Below are positions 1 to 8,072 of a stretch of DNA of 64,000 nucleotides, piece by piece. Within the stretch, counting starts at the first letter, position 1. Every line of letters begins with the position of its first letter. Under the pieces are notes generated by a model. It saw only the letters and a program-made list of their open reading frames with translations, was not told the origin of the DNA and ran no database searches. The DNA is taken from the NCBI GenBank assembly GCA_020636405.1, contig JACJXW010000004.1, positions 3,088,001 through 3,152,000 on the forward strand, given 5' to 3'. The translations under genes and the position numbers were made by a program. Origin of the DNA: Lewinellaceae bacterium (lineage in GTDB: Bacteria > Bacteroidota > Bacteroidia > Chitinophagales > Saprospiraceae).

Positions 1-615
1 GAACTCATCACCCTGCTGGAAGACGATAAGCGAGATGGCCGCAGTGAGGCCACTACCGTCATCCTGCCTTACTCGAAAGAACTCTTTTCCGTTCCGCCCA
101 ACCTGTTTGTCATAGGCACCATGAATACCACCGACCGTTCAACGGAATCTCTGGATATTGCTCTGCGCCGCCGGTTCGCTTTTCGGGCAGTGCCCGCCCG
201 GCCGGATCTCATCCCGAAACTGGCCAGTGGGCCTCAGGCTGCCGGTGTCGACCTGAAACGCATGCTCGAAGCCATCAACCGCCGCCTGGAACTGCTCATT
301 GGAGAAGACTACCAGATCGGCCACGCCTATTTTCTTGACGTACAGGACCTCGACAGCCTCAAGGCTACTTTTGAACGCCACATCATTCCCTTACTTCAGG
401 AGTATTTCTTCAACGATTACGGGAAGATAGGCCTCGTACTCGGCCGGGAATTCGTACGGGAGAAAAACCCGCATCCGGGGACATCAGCCTTTGCTGACTT
501 CGACCATCCTTATGCAGGCGAGTTCTCGGAAAAGCGGGTGTACGAGTTGCGTGCCATGGAAGAACTGGAAGAGGTGGCCTTCATCAGGATCTACGATGAG
601 GGGTATGAAGGTTAA
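1..615 (+). CDS. McrB-like AAA+ GTPase/ATPase, C-terminal part (5' end outside window)
   Basis: The reading frame is open from base 1, so the gene starts upstream and only its last 204 residues are visible. The visible part runs through the sensor-like segment FVIGTMNTTDRST and the arginine-rich SLDIALRRRFAF, both hallmarks of the McrB AAA+ motor, followed by a C-terminal lid region with GHAYFLDV. McrB proteins assemble as NTP-driven rings that power the McrC nuclease in modification-dependent restriction. No McrC gene follows: the next gene is on the other strand. The nuclease partner is therefore either upstream or absent. The family call is firm; a restriction role is inference. Confidence 0.8.
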   Translation, partial: ELITLLEDDKRDGRSEATTVILPYSKELFSVPPNLFVIGTMNTTDRSTESLDIALRRRFAFRAVPARPDLIPKLASGPQAAGVDLKRMLEAINRRLELLIGEDYQIGHAYFLDVQDLDSLKATFERHIIPLLQEYFFNDYGKIGLVLGREFVREKNPHPGTSAFADFDHPYAGEFSEKRVYELRAMEELEEVAFIRIYDEGYEG

Positions 616-636
616 TTAATGCCTTTTCCTTTTGGT

Positions 637-741
637 TTAACGTTCTGTCCGGCCACTGAGCCCCTCATACGCCCGGATCAAAAATGCATACCACACCACG
701 CCTATAGCATACATTACCACCGTGATCAGGAATATGCTCAC
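637..741 (-). CDS. possible small single-helix membrane protein downstream of miaA; frame may be disrupted
   Basis: This minus-strand frame is open from 783 to a TAA at 637-639. It encodes a soluble start (residues KAESSPDAIAWY), then a strongly hydrophobic stretch (VSIFLITVVMYAIGVVWYAFL) and a charged tail ending SGRTER, which looks like a real small membrane protein. No ATG lies in the frame. A GTG at 739-741 would give 34 residues. An ATG at 785-787, seven bases after an AGAGGAG ribosome-binding-like sequence and just past the miaA stop, is out of frame by one base. The gene is therefore either broken by a single-base insertion, affected by a base error, or started at GTG. Family unknown. 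Confidence 0.3.
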   Translation of the reverse strand: MSIFLITVVMYAIGVVWYAFLIRAYEGLSGRTER

Positions 742-803
742 GTACCAGGCTATGGCGTCGGGCGAAGATTCGGCTTTGGAGGATCATCGCTGGCTCCTCT
801 GCT

Positions 804-2099
804 TTATCCGGGCTTTAGGTTCAGCTTTAAGATCAGGGCTTGAGGGAATTTGGCGGAAAATGCCTGCCAGGCCGGCGCCATCCAGCCAGGTAGTAATTCC
901 TTGCCTGAGCTTTCAACAACGCATACCTCGTGGAATAATTCAGTACCTGAAGGCGAAAAAGCCGTTAGCTGCCGTTCTTCGGCCAGTAGAGCGCCCTGGT
1001 GGATCAGCACTTCGCCTGCCCAGTTGTCAGCGGGGCCCTGCAGAAAAGGGCCCTGCAGCAAAGTTTCCTGTTTGCTTTCGGAGAAAAGGAGCGAAGCGCG
1101 TTCCTGACCGTTTCCCAGTAATGAGAGCTCCAGCGCTTCCCTGCCGGAAGCGGGGGATGGCCGTTGCCGGATCCTCACCCCCTGAGTCCTGGCAGCTTCG
1201 ATATACTGGAGAGCGAACTCCCAGTCATCAGGGCGGAGCAGTTTCCAGTGGCCATCGCGGCGGTACCAGGTCAGTTGGCGTTTGGCGTAGCGGCGGGTAT
1301 TGCGTTGTATCAGGACAAGGGCTTCCTCCTGGCTGAGCTTACTGTCGAAATGGGCGAAGAGTTCCTGGTAGCCTACCGTCTGCAGGGCACTAAGCTCCCG
1401 CTGTGGGTAGAGCGAACGGGCCTCTTCCAACAATCCCTCCCCGGCCATTATTTCTACCCGGCGGTTAATGCGCTCGTAGAGTTCCCGGCGGGGCCGGTGG
1501 AGTTGGAGGTAGATGGGGGTGAAAGGGCGGGGCTGATTATGGGCCTTCCTGAAGCTGGAAAAGGGTTGTCCGCTGGCCCGGAAGACGGACAGGGCGCGGA
1601 TCAGCCGGTGGGGGTTCTGCCGGTCCACCTCTTCGTAATAATCCGGGTCGTTGCGCGCCACTTCTTCCTGCAGGAAGGCCAGCCCCTTTTTCTGGTATTC
1701 CTGTTCCACTGCCTGGCGGATAGCGGTGGACACCTCCGGAAATTCATCCAGCCCTTCACACAGGGCTTTGATATACAGCCCGGAGCCACCGGCCAGAATG
1801 GCCACATCCTGTTGTTGGAACAGTTGGTCCAGTAGTTGGAGCGCGTCGCGTTCGAAATCGCCGACGCTGTATTCCTCTTCTATGCTCAGGCTGTTGATGA
1901 GGTAGTGCGGGGCCTGGGCCAGTTCCTCAGCAGTGGGCTTGGCCGTGCCGATGTTCATCTCCCGGTAGAACTGCCGGCTGTCGGCTGAAACGACAGCCGT
2001 GCCGAAATGGCGTGCCAGGCGGATGGCAAAAGCCGTTTTGCCACTGGCGGTTGGGCCGCCGACTACGATAAGGTACTTTTTCTGCTTGAATTGTTCCAT
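804..2099 (-). CDS. miaA: tRNA dimethylallyltransferase MiaA with ~120-residue C-terminal extension
   Basis: MiaA transfers a dimethylallyl group to N6 of A37 in tRNAs that read UNN codons. The N-terminus carries the P-loop GGPTASGKT (residues 14-22), then SADSRQFYREMNIGTAKP (39-56) with the catalytic Asp, LAGGSGLYI (102-110) and the tRNA-binding RRYAKRQLTWYRR (269-281). Typical family members end about 30 residues after that motif, near 310. This protein runs to 431, so roughly residues 311-431 are an extra C-terminal segment that I do not recognise; it is rich in Leu, Gln and Glu. The gene lies 13 bases after the amidase gene stop, so the two are probably co-transcribed. The enzyme assignment is secure. 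Confidence 0.95.
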   Translation of the reverse strand: MEQFKQKKYLIVVGGPTASGKTAFAIRLARHFGTAVVSADSRQFYREMNIGTAKPTAEELAQAPHYLINSLSIEEEYSVGDFERDALQLLDQLFQQQDVAILAGGSGLYIKALCEGLDEFPEVSTAIRQAVEQEYQKKGLAFLQEEVARNDPDYYEEVDRQNPHRLIRALSVFRASGQPFSSFRKAHNQPRPFTPIYLQLHRPRRELYERINRRVEIMAGEGLLEEARSLYPQRELSALQTVGYQELFAHFDSKLSQEEALVLIQRNTRRYAKRQLTWYRRDGHWKLLRPDDWEFALQYIEAARTQGVRIRQRPSPASGREALELSLLGNGQERASLLFSESKQETLLQGPFLQGPADNWAGEVLIHQGALLAEERQLTAFSPSGTELFHEVCVVESSGKELLPGWMAPAWQAFSAKFPQALILKLNLKPG

Positions 2100-2112
2100 T
2101 CCTTCATTCCTT

Positions 2113-3594
2113 TCACACCTCCGGCACTTTCTTCATCCAGGGCTTTGCCTCTTCCAGCTGAGCGGCGAGGCGGAACAATACATCCTCTCTGCCCACCGGA
2201 GCCGTGAACATCACTCCAACCGGTAAACCGTCCTTTGTCCAGTGCATCGGGACGGACATGGAAGGTTGGCCGGTGATGTTGCTCGGGGCGGTATAGGGGA
2301 TATAGGCAAAGATCTTTTCTGCCAGCGGCCCTACGCGCGCCTTGAGCAGGCGTTCCAGGTTGAAGGTGGAGACCACCGAAAGGAGCCGTTTTTCGGCCGT
2401 TGTGGGTTGGAGCGTGCCGATTCGAAAAGGTGTTCTGGAGACAGTAGGGGTCAGCAAAAGGTCGTATTGCTGGTGGAATACCCCCAGGCGGCGGGCGATC
2501 TCATTCCATTTTCGGCGTTGATACGCATAGTCTTTGGCGCTGAACCCTCTGCCTAACATGACCATGGCCCAGGTAGAAGGCTCTACATCACCAGGCCGGG
2601 CCGGGCGGCCAAGGTATTCGCTCAGGGTATCGATATCGGCGGCGGCCTCCCCGCAAACCATGGTAAGGAAGGTCTCGGTGAGGTCCTCCTGCTGGAAGGG
2701 TAGAGGGGCCGTTTCGACATGATGGCCCAAGGATTCCAGCAGCTGGGCCGTTTTTTCAACGGCGAGCATACAGTCCGGTTCTACTTCCTGCCCAAGGGTG
2801 TGAGCGATGCTCATTCCGATGCGGAGTTGGCCGGGCGCTTCCCCGATGGTTTCCAGGTAGGGTTTTTCCGGAGGCTGGATGATGAAAGGGTCGCCCGGCG
2901 CCGGCCCTTGTATGGCGTCAAGCAGGGCGGCGCTGTCGCGAACCGACCGGCTGACGCAGTGTTCCATGACCGCGCCACTCCAGCCTTCGCCGGTTTGTGG
3001 CCCCAGGCTGATGCGCCCCCGGCTGGGCTTTAACCCGAAAAGGCCGCAGCAGGAAGCTGGAATGCGGATAGAACCTCCCCCGTCACTGGCGCTGGCCATG
3101 GGCGTGATGCCGGCGGCTACCGCAGCGGCAGACCCGCCGCTGGACCCGCCGGCGGTATGGCCGATATTCCAGGGGTTGCGGGTAGCCCCATGCGCTTGGG
3201 GTTCGGTGAAAGGCGTGAGTCCGAATTCGGGCGTATTGGTCTTACCGAGGAAAGACAACCCCGCTTTCCTATACCGTTCAACAATATAGCTGTCTGCTTT
3301 GGAAACGTAGTCCCTGTATCCCCGGCAACCGGAACGCCGGGGTGTGCCGGCGATTTCCAGGGCCAGGTCCTTAACCAAAAAGGGAACGCCGGCAAAAGGG
3401 CTATCCGGATCGGCCTTCCCCGCCATTTCCCGCGCCATATCGTACAGCGGCTGGACGATGGCGTTGATGGTAGGGTTGACACTTTCTGCCCGGGTGACGG
3501 CCACTTCTACCAGTTCGGAAGCGGATACTGCTTTTTTACGGATCAGTTCGGCAAGCCCCAGGGCATCGTATTTTCGGTACTCTTCAAAAGTCAT
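2113..3594 (-). CDS. amidase signature family enzyme
   Basis: A 493-residue member of the amidase signature family, which hydrolyses carboxamide bonds with a Ser-cisSer-Lys triad. Visible triad residues are Lys75 in FLVKDLA, Ser151 in GGSSGGS and the nucleophile Ser175 in DGGGSIRIPAS; the 24-residue spacing of the two serines matches the family. The substrate is not predictable. A GatA role is unlikely, since no gatB or gatC lies nearby. The ATG at 3592-3594 was chosen because a more upstream TTG adds 19 residues without family character. It is transcribed away from the decarboxylase gene at 3739, with about 145 bases between them for two promoters, and miaA follows after 13 bases. Confidence 0.9.
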   Translation of the reverse strand: MTFEEYRKYDALGLAELIRKKAVSASELVEVAVTRAESVNPTINAIVQPLYDMAREMAGKADPDSPFAGVPFLVKDLALEIAGTPRRSGCRGYRDYVSKADSYIVERYRKAGLSFLGKTNTPEFGLTPFTEPQAHGATRNPWNIGHTAGGSSGGSAAAVAAGITPMASASDGGGSIRIPASCCGLFGLKPSRGRISLGPQTGEGWSGAVMEHCVSRSVRDSAALLDAIQGPAPGDPFIIQPPEKPYLETIGEAPGQLRIGMSIAHTLGQEVEPDCMLAVEKTAQLLESLGHHVETAPLPFQQEDLTETFLTMVCGEAAADIDTLSEYLGRPARPGDVEPSTWAMVMLGRGFSAKDYAYQRRKWNEIARRLGVFHQQYDLLLTPTVSRTPFRIGTLQPTTAEKRLLSVVSTFNLERLLKARVGPLAEKIFAYIPYTAPSNITGQPSMSVPMHWTKDGLPVGVMFTAPVGREDVLFRLAAQLEEAKPWMKKVPEV

Positions 3595-3738
3595 GCGGAG
3601 TTGATTTATTCGGTTTCGCCCTGAAGTTAAGAATATTTGAGGTGCGCCCACTTAGATTTTCCTGATTTTCAAAATCCGGGAAATCTTTCAGAAATCTGGA
3701 AAATCTTTACAAATTGTGGCCCTCTTAAATCTATTCTT

Positions 3739-5178
3739 ATGCAATCATTGATCCATCAGGCTTACGATCCGGAAGCTTTTCGCCAGTTTGGCTATGAATT
3801 GGTCGGCCTGCTGGCCGAGCACCTGAAGGCCGTCCAGCAAAAACAAGGAGAGCCGGCCATTCCGCTGGCCTCGCCCGAAGAAGAATTTGCCTTTTGGCAG
3901 GAAGATTACCGAAATAACCAGGGCGGTTCTCCAACGGAGCTCTTTAGCGCGGTGCTGGCCCGGTCCGTTCGGGTGCAGCACCCTCAATATATGGGGCATC
4001 AAATCAGCCCGGCGGCTCCGGTGGCGGCACTGGCCAGCCTGGTGGATGGCCTGCTCAACAACGGCATGGGCGTTTACGAGATGGGCGCCGCCGGCACTTC
4101 CATCGAGCGATTGGTGGTTAAGATCGTCGCTCAGAAAATGGGGTTTGGCGAAGCAGCCGATGGGGTGCTGACCTCCGGGGGCACTCTGGCCAACCTGACT
4201 GCCCTGCTTGCCGCACGTAGTGTGAAAGCCCCTTCGCCCGTATGGCAGGAAGGCCATCGGGAAGATCTCGCCCTGATGGTCTCCGAAGAGGCGCACTATT
4301 GTGTCGACCGCGCCGTCCGCATTATGGGCTGGGGAGAGGGCGGCATCCTTAAAGTTCCCGCCGATGATAAATACCGGATGCGGGTGGAGTTGCTGGAAGA
4401 GTGTCTGAACAAAGCTCAGAAGGCCGGCAAAACGGTGATCGCCGTGGTGGGCAGTGCCTGTTCTACTTCCACAGGATCCTTCGACGACCTGGAGGCCATT
4501 GCCGATTTTTGTGAAAAGCACGGCTTGTGGTTCCACGTCGATGGCGCTCATGGCGGGGCATTGAGCTTTTCCGAACAGCACCGGGGGCTGCTGGCGGGCA
4601 TCGAACGGGCAGACTCGGCCGTGATGGATTTTCATAAAATGCTGTTGACACCGGCGGTAGCCACTGCGCTGATCTTCCGCAACGGGCAGCACAGCTTCCG
4701 GACGTTCAGCCAGAAGGCCCAGTATTTGTGGGAGCGGGAAACCGATGAAGAATGGCATAATCTGGCCAAGCGCACCTTCGAATGCACCAAACTGATGATG
4801 GGGCTGAAAGCCTACAGCCTACTGCGTACCTATGGGCCGGGCCTGTGGGAGCAGTACCTGGAGCAGGTGATGAACCTCGGGCAACATTTTGCCGCCTTGA
4901 TCCGGGAGGCTGAGCGGTTTGAACTGGCGGTGGAGCCGCAGTGTAACATCGTTTGCTTTCGCTATCGTCCTGACGGCATGCAGGGAGAAGCCCTCAATAA
5001 GTTCAACGAGAGTATCCGGCAGGCACTGCTGGAAGAAGGCCGTTTTTACATTGTCAAGACCAGCCTGAGGGGCAATACTTACCTACGGGTAACGTTGAGC
5101 AATCCGTTCACCACCGAAATGGATATTCGGGAATTGCTGGGCGCCATCGAAGCCATAGCGGAGGCTTACCGGGAGTAA
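3739..5178 (+). CDS. group II PLP-dependent amino acid decarboxylase
   Basis: A 479-residue pyridoxal-phosphate enzyme of the group II decarboxylase family (relatives: diaminobutyrate, aromatic L-amino acid, glutamate and cysteine sulfinate decarboxylases). The cofactor pocket is seen in HVDGAHGGAL, and the Schiff-base lysine is Lys300 in MDFHKMLLTP. The TSGGTLANLTALLAAR segment is also typical. The substrate cannot be fixed from motifs, though the bacterial diaminobutyrate/aspartate-type branch fits the length. The ATG at 3739 is preferred over an upstream TTG at 3637 because family-like sequence begins near it. The end converges with ppc, leaving 38 bases and no clear hairpin terminator. 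Confidence 0.88.
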   Translation: MQSLIHQAYDPEAFRQFGYELVGLLAEHLKAVQQKQGEPAIPLASPEEEFAFWQEDYRNNQGGSPTELFSAVLARSVRVQHPQYMGHQISPAAPVAALASLVDGLLNNGMGVYEMGAAGTSIERLVVKIVAQKMGFGEAADGVLTSGGTLANLTALLAARSVKAPSPVWQEGHREDLALMVSEEAHYCVDRAVRIMGWGEGGILKVPADDKYRMRVELLEECLNKAQKAGKTVIAVVGSACSTSTGSFDDLEAIADFCEKHGLWFHVDGAHGGALSFSEQHRGLLAGIERADSAVMDFHKMLLTPAVATALIFRNGQHSFRTFSQKAQYLWERETDEEWHNLAKRTFECTKLMMGLKAYSLLRTYGPGLWEQYLEQVMNLGQHFAALIREAERFELAVEPQCNIVCFRYRPDGMQGEALNKFNESIRQALLEEGRFYIVKTSLRGNTYLRVTLSNPFTTEMDIRELLGAIEAIAEAYRE

Positions 5179-5216
5179 TGGGCGATATAATGGAGGTTCC
5201 ATGGGAAAGGTGCCCT

Positions 5217-7916
5217 CTAACCTGTATTCTTCAACCCACCCGAAATGGCATTGGTTAGCAAAAGCAATTGCTCCAGCAATTGTTCTGCTTCCGGAGCCTC
5301 TGCTTCCCGCGCCAGCCGCCAGCTGCGGAGAGCGTCCAGTTGAAACTGGTGCAACATTTGCAGGGCCGGCCGGCGACGTTCAATATTGTCCAGCTGGCTC
5401 CCCCGTCGCTCGGCGGCTGGCTGGCCGAACAGTTTTGCTATCTGATCCAATCCAGCCTGATAGTCTTCCAGCAGGAAATCCAACAGTTCCTCTCTCCATT
5501 CCACATTTTCCATCAGTGCGGCATATTGGCGCATGATTTCAGGGTCGGCATTCAGTAAATTGGTTTCAACCATGATTAGGGTATAACGCAGGAAAGGCCA
5601 CTGGCCTGCCCAGTTTTGCAGGCGGGCAAAATCGGCCGGCGCTTCTTTTTCCAACTTCCGGAGGGCATGTCCTACACCCAACCAACCAGTCAGCCCGAAG
5701 CGGGCCTGGTTCCAGCTAAAGACCCAGGGTATGGCTCGCAGGTCGGCCAGAGACCGCTTGCCGGTTCGACGGGCCGGGCGGGAGCCGATGCGGCTTTGCT
5801 CCAGCACATCGATCGGTGTGGCCTCACCGAAAAACTGGAGAAAACCAGGATGATGTAAAAATCTTTGATAGTGTTCCTGTGACCATTCGGCCAACCGGGC
5901 GAGCAGATCGTGAGGATACGTGTCTTCCTGCCCGGGCAGCCTGCTATTCATCAGTTGCCGGGCACTACCGGCCAGCAGCATTTCCAGGTTGTAGGTGGCG
6001 GTATAGAGGTTGGCAAATTGCTGTGCAATGGTTTCTCCCTGTACGGTCAGTTTGACGTGCCCACTCATAGCGCCGGCGGGCATGCTGTCGAGGAAACGGT
6101 GGTACTTGCCGCCTCCCCGGCTGATGGTGCCGCCGATGCCATGGAAAAAACACAGGCGAACCCCATGTTGCTCTGCCGTCCGGGTGAGCTTTTGCATGGC
6201 CCGGTATATATTCCAGCGGCTGGAGAGGATACCGCCATCTTTGTTGCTGTCGCTATAGCCCAGCATCACTTCCTGAAAGGATCCAAGTTGCTGCTGCCGG
6301 CGCAGGGTAACCGGATGTTGCAGGAAACCGTCGAGGATAGCTGCACCGTTTTCGAGGTCTTCCACCGTTTCAAAAAGCGGAACGGCCGGCAACGGTTGTT
6401 CTAGTAGCCCGACCTCCCGCAGGAAAAGATAAACCAGCAGCAGGTCGCTCAGGCCGCGGGTCATGCTGACAATAAAAGCTCCAATGCCTTCCGGGCCATA
6501 TCGGCCAACGTGCTCTTTCACTACCCGGTAGCATGCCAGCAATGCATCGGCCTCCGGGCCGCAGGAGGTTCCTGCTACCACAAATGGCCGTTTTTGTTGC
6601 AGCTCTTTGGTGAGGAAGGCTACCCGTTCAGCTTCCTGCCATTGGCTGTAGTCCGCTTTTTTAACACCGGCAGCGTGTAACAGCTGTTCCATTGCCTTTT
6701 CATGGAAAGTGCTGTTCTGGCGGATGTCGAGGCCTGCCAGGTGGAAACCGAGGCATTGTACCTGCCGCTCCAATGGAAACAACAGGCCGCGGGCCACCTG
6801 CCCGGCGCCGGCCTCTTCCAGTGTTTGCCGCAGGTACCGCAATTCGGCCGCCAGCTCCTTAGGCGAAGCAAAACCATAGCTGGACTCTTCCTTTGTTTGT
6901 TCCAGCCGTACGCAAAGCAGGTTGACAAACTGGCGCCAGGGTTCTTTCGGATTGCGCCCAATGGCTCGTGCGCCCTCCGGCCCCAGATGCGCTGCCCACT
7001 GGTTTATGGCCTGAGACAAATGCCCAGGTACGGGGTTGGTCATGGCAGAAAAACTCAACCGGGCAGCTAGTTGTTGCAATTGTTGCCGCAGCAGGGCAAG
7101 AGCTGCCTTTCGGTGTTGTTGCAGTGTTGTGCGGGTAACTTCTGCCGTCACATAGGGATGGCCGTCCCGATCGCCACCGACCCAGCTGCCGAACCGGAGG
7201 GCCGGCAATCGTTCGGGCTGACGAAGAAGGGCCGGGTCCATACCTGCCGTTTCCCAGGCAGAAAGCAGGCGTTGGTCGCTCAGGCGCAGGGCTTCCGGGA
7301 AGGCATGGGTGAAATAGTACATAACGTTGTTGCGTTCGGCTTCGAGAGTTGGTTTTTCCAGGTAAACCTCTCCGGTGCGCCACCAGCGTTCGAGTAAAAC
7401 CCGGGCTTCGGCGATTAGCTGTTTGCGTTCGGAGGGAGACCATACCTGGTTCTCCAGTTTAGCCAGCAGGAGGTACAGCTCGCGGTGCAATTCCAGGATG
7501 GTCACCCGTTTTGCTTCGGTGGGATGGGCGGTCAGTACGGGCCGTACGGATATCTCCGATAGCATCTCCGCCAATTGTGCTTCCTTTATACCCTGGTTAC
7601 GGGCTTGTTCCAATGTTTCTGCCCAGGATCCACGAATGGAGGCAGGCCCGAGATGCTTTTCCAACTGGCGGCGGAACTGTACCGCTGCGTTCTCTTCCAC
7701 GAGGTTCATCAATTGAAAGCCGATGCCAAGAGCCTGGATCTGTTGCTCCGCTTTTGAGGAGGATGGCGGCGGCCCGGAGGCGCCTTCTGCCCAGGGCATA
7801 CTGTTCGCCACTTCCGACTGGCCCAGCGCCTGTAGTACCTCCCGAAAGCGGGAAAGGATGAAGGTTAGGTCTTCTGATATCTTATGCAGCCCACGGGCTT
7901 CCAAAGTTGGTTTCAT
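5217..7916 (-). CDS. ppc: phosphoenolpyruvate carboxylase
   Basis: Ppc carboxylates phosphoenolpyruvate to oxaloacetate, refilling the TCA cycle. All main active-site signatures are present: VRPVLTAHPTEAKR with catalytic His131, GGDRDGHPYVTAE, the second signature GYSDSNKDGGI, and the glycine loop FFHGIGGTISRGGGK. At 899 residues it has the usual bacterial length. It stands alone, convergent with the PLP decarboxylase gene and separated from the upstream regulator gene by 156 bases. The ending TNAISGGLKNTG resembles the conserved NGIAAGLRNTG terminus, where the last residues contact the active site. Assignment is secure. Confidence 0.97.
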   Translation of the reverse strand: MKPTLEARGLHKISEDLTFILSRFREVLQALGQSEVANSMPWAEGASGPPPSSSKAEQQIQALGIGFQLMNLVEENAAVQFRRQLEKHLGPASIRGSWAETLEQARNQGIKEAQLAEMLSEISVRPVLTAHPTEAKRVTILELHRELYLLLAKLENQVWSPSERKQLIAEARVLLERWWRTGEVYLEKPTLEAERNNVMYYFTHAFPEALRLSDQRLLSAWETAGMDPALLRQPERLPALRFGSWVGGDRDGHPYVTAEVTRTTLQQHRKAALALLRQQLQQLAARLSFSAMTNPVPGHLSQAINQWAAHLGPEGARAIGRNPKEPWRQFVNLLCVRLEQTKEESSYGFASPKELAAELRYLRQTLEEAGAGQVARGLLFPLERQVQCLGFHLAGLDIRQNSTFHEKAMEQLLHAAGVKKADYSQWQEAERVAFLTKELQQKRPFVVAGTSCGPEADALLACYRVVKEHVGRYGPEGIGAFIVSMTRGLSDLLLVYLFLREVGLLEQPLPAVPLFETVEDLENGAAILDGFLQHPVTLRRQQQLGSFQEVMLGYSDSNKDGGILSSRWNIYRAMQKLTRTAEQHGVRLCFFHGIGGTISRGGGKYHRFLDSMPAGAMSGHVKLTVQGETIAQQFANLYTATYNLEMLLAGSARQLMNSRLPGQEDTYPHDLLARLAEWSQEHYQRFLHHPGFLQFFGEATPIDVLEQSRIGSRPARRTGKRSLADLRAIPWVFSWNQARFGLTGWLGVGHALRKLEKEAPADFARLQNWAGQWPFLRYTLIMVETNLLNADPEIMRQYAALMENVEWREELLDFLLEDYQAGLDQIAKLFGQPAAERRGSQLDNIERRRPALQMLHQFQLDALRSWRLAREAEAPEAEQLLEQLLLLTNAISGGLKNTG

Positions 7917-8072
7917 ACTTTGTTTGAATGATTAGACACCCCTTACTACGGTATAAAGAGCAGGATTGTTCACCAGATTCGGGCATTGATGTACACTTTA
8001 CCGGTGAACGGGGTTCCGTTAGGAAGGGTATTCGAGACCCAAGGGCCAGTGTCAAACAAAGCAAGAAGGAAA

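Noticed and set aside
3745..4758. Long open frame antisense to the PLP decarboxylase gene
   Set aside because: Its translation has low-complexity, non-family composition, while the other strand encodes a complete decarboxylase with cofactor motifs.
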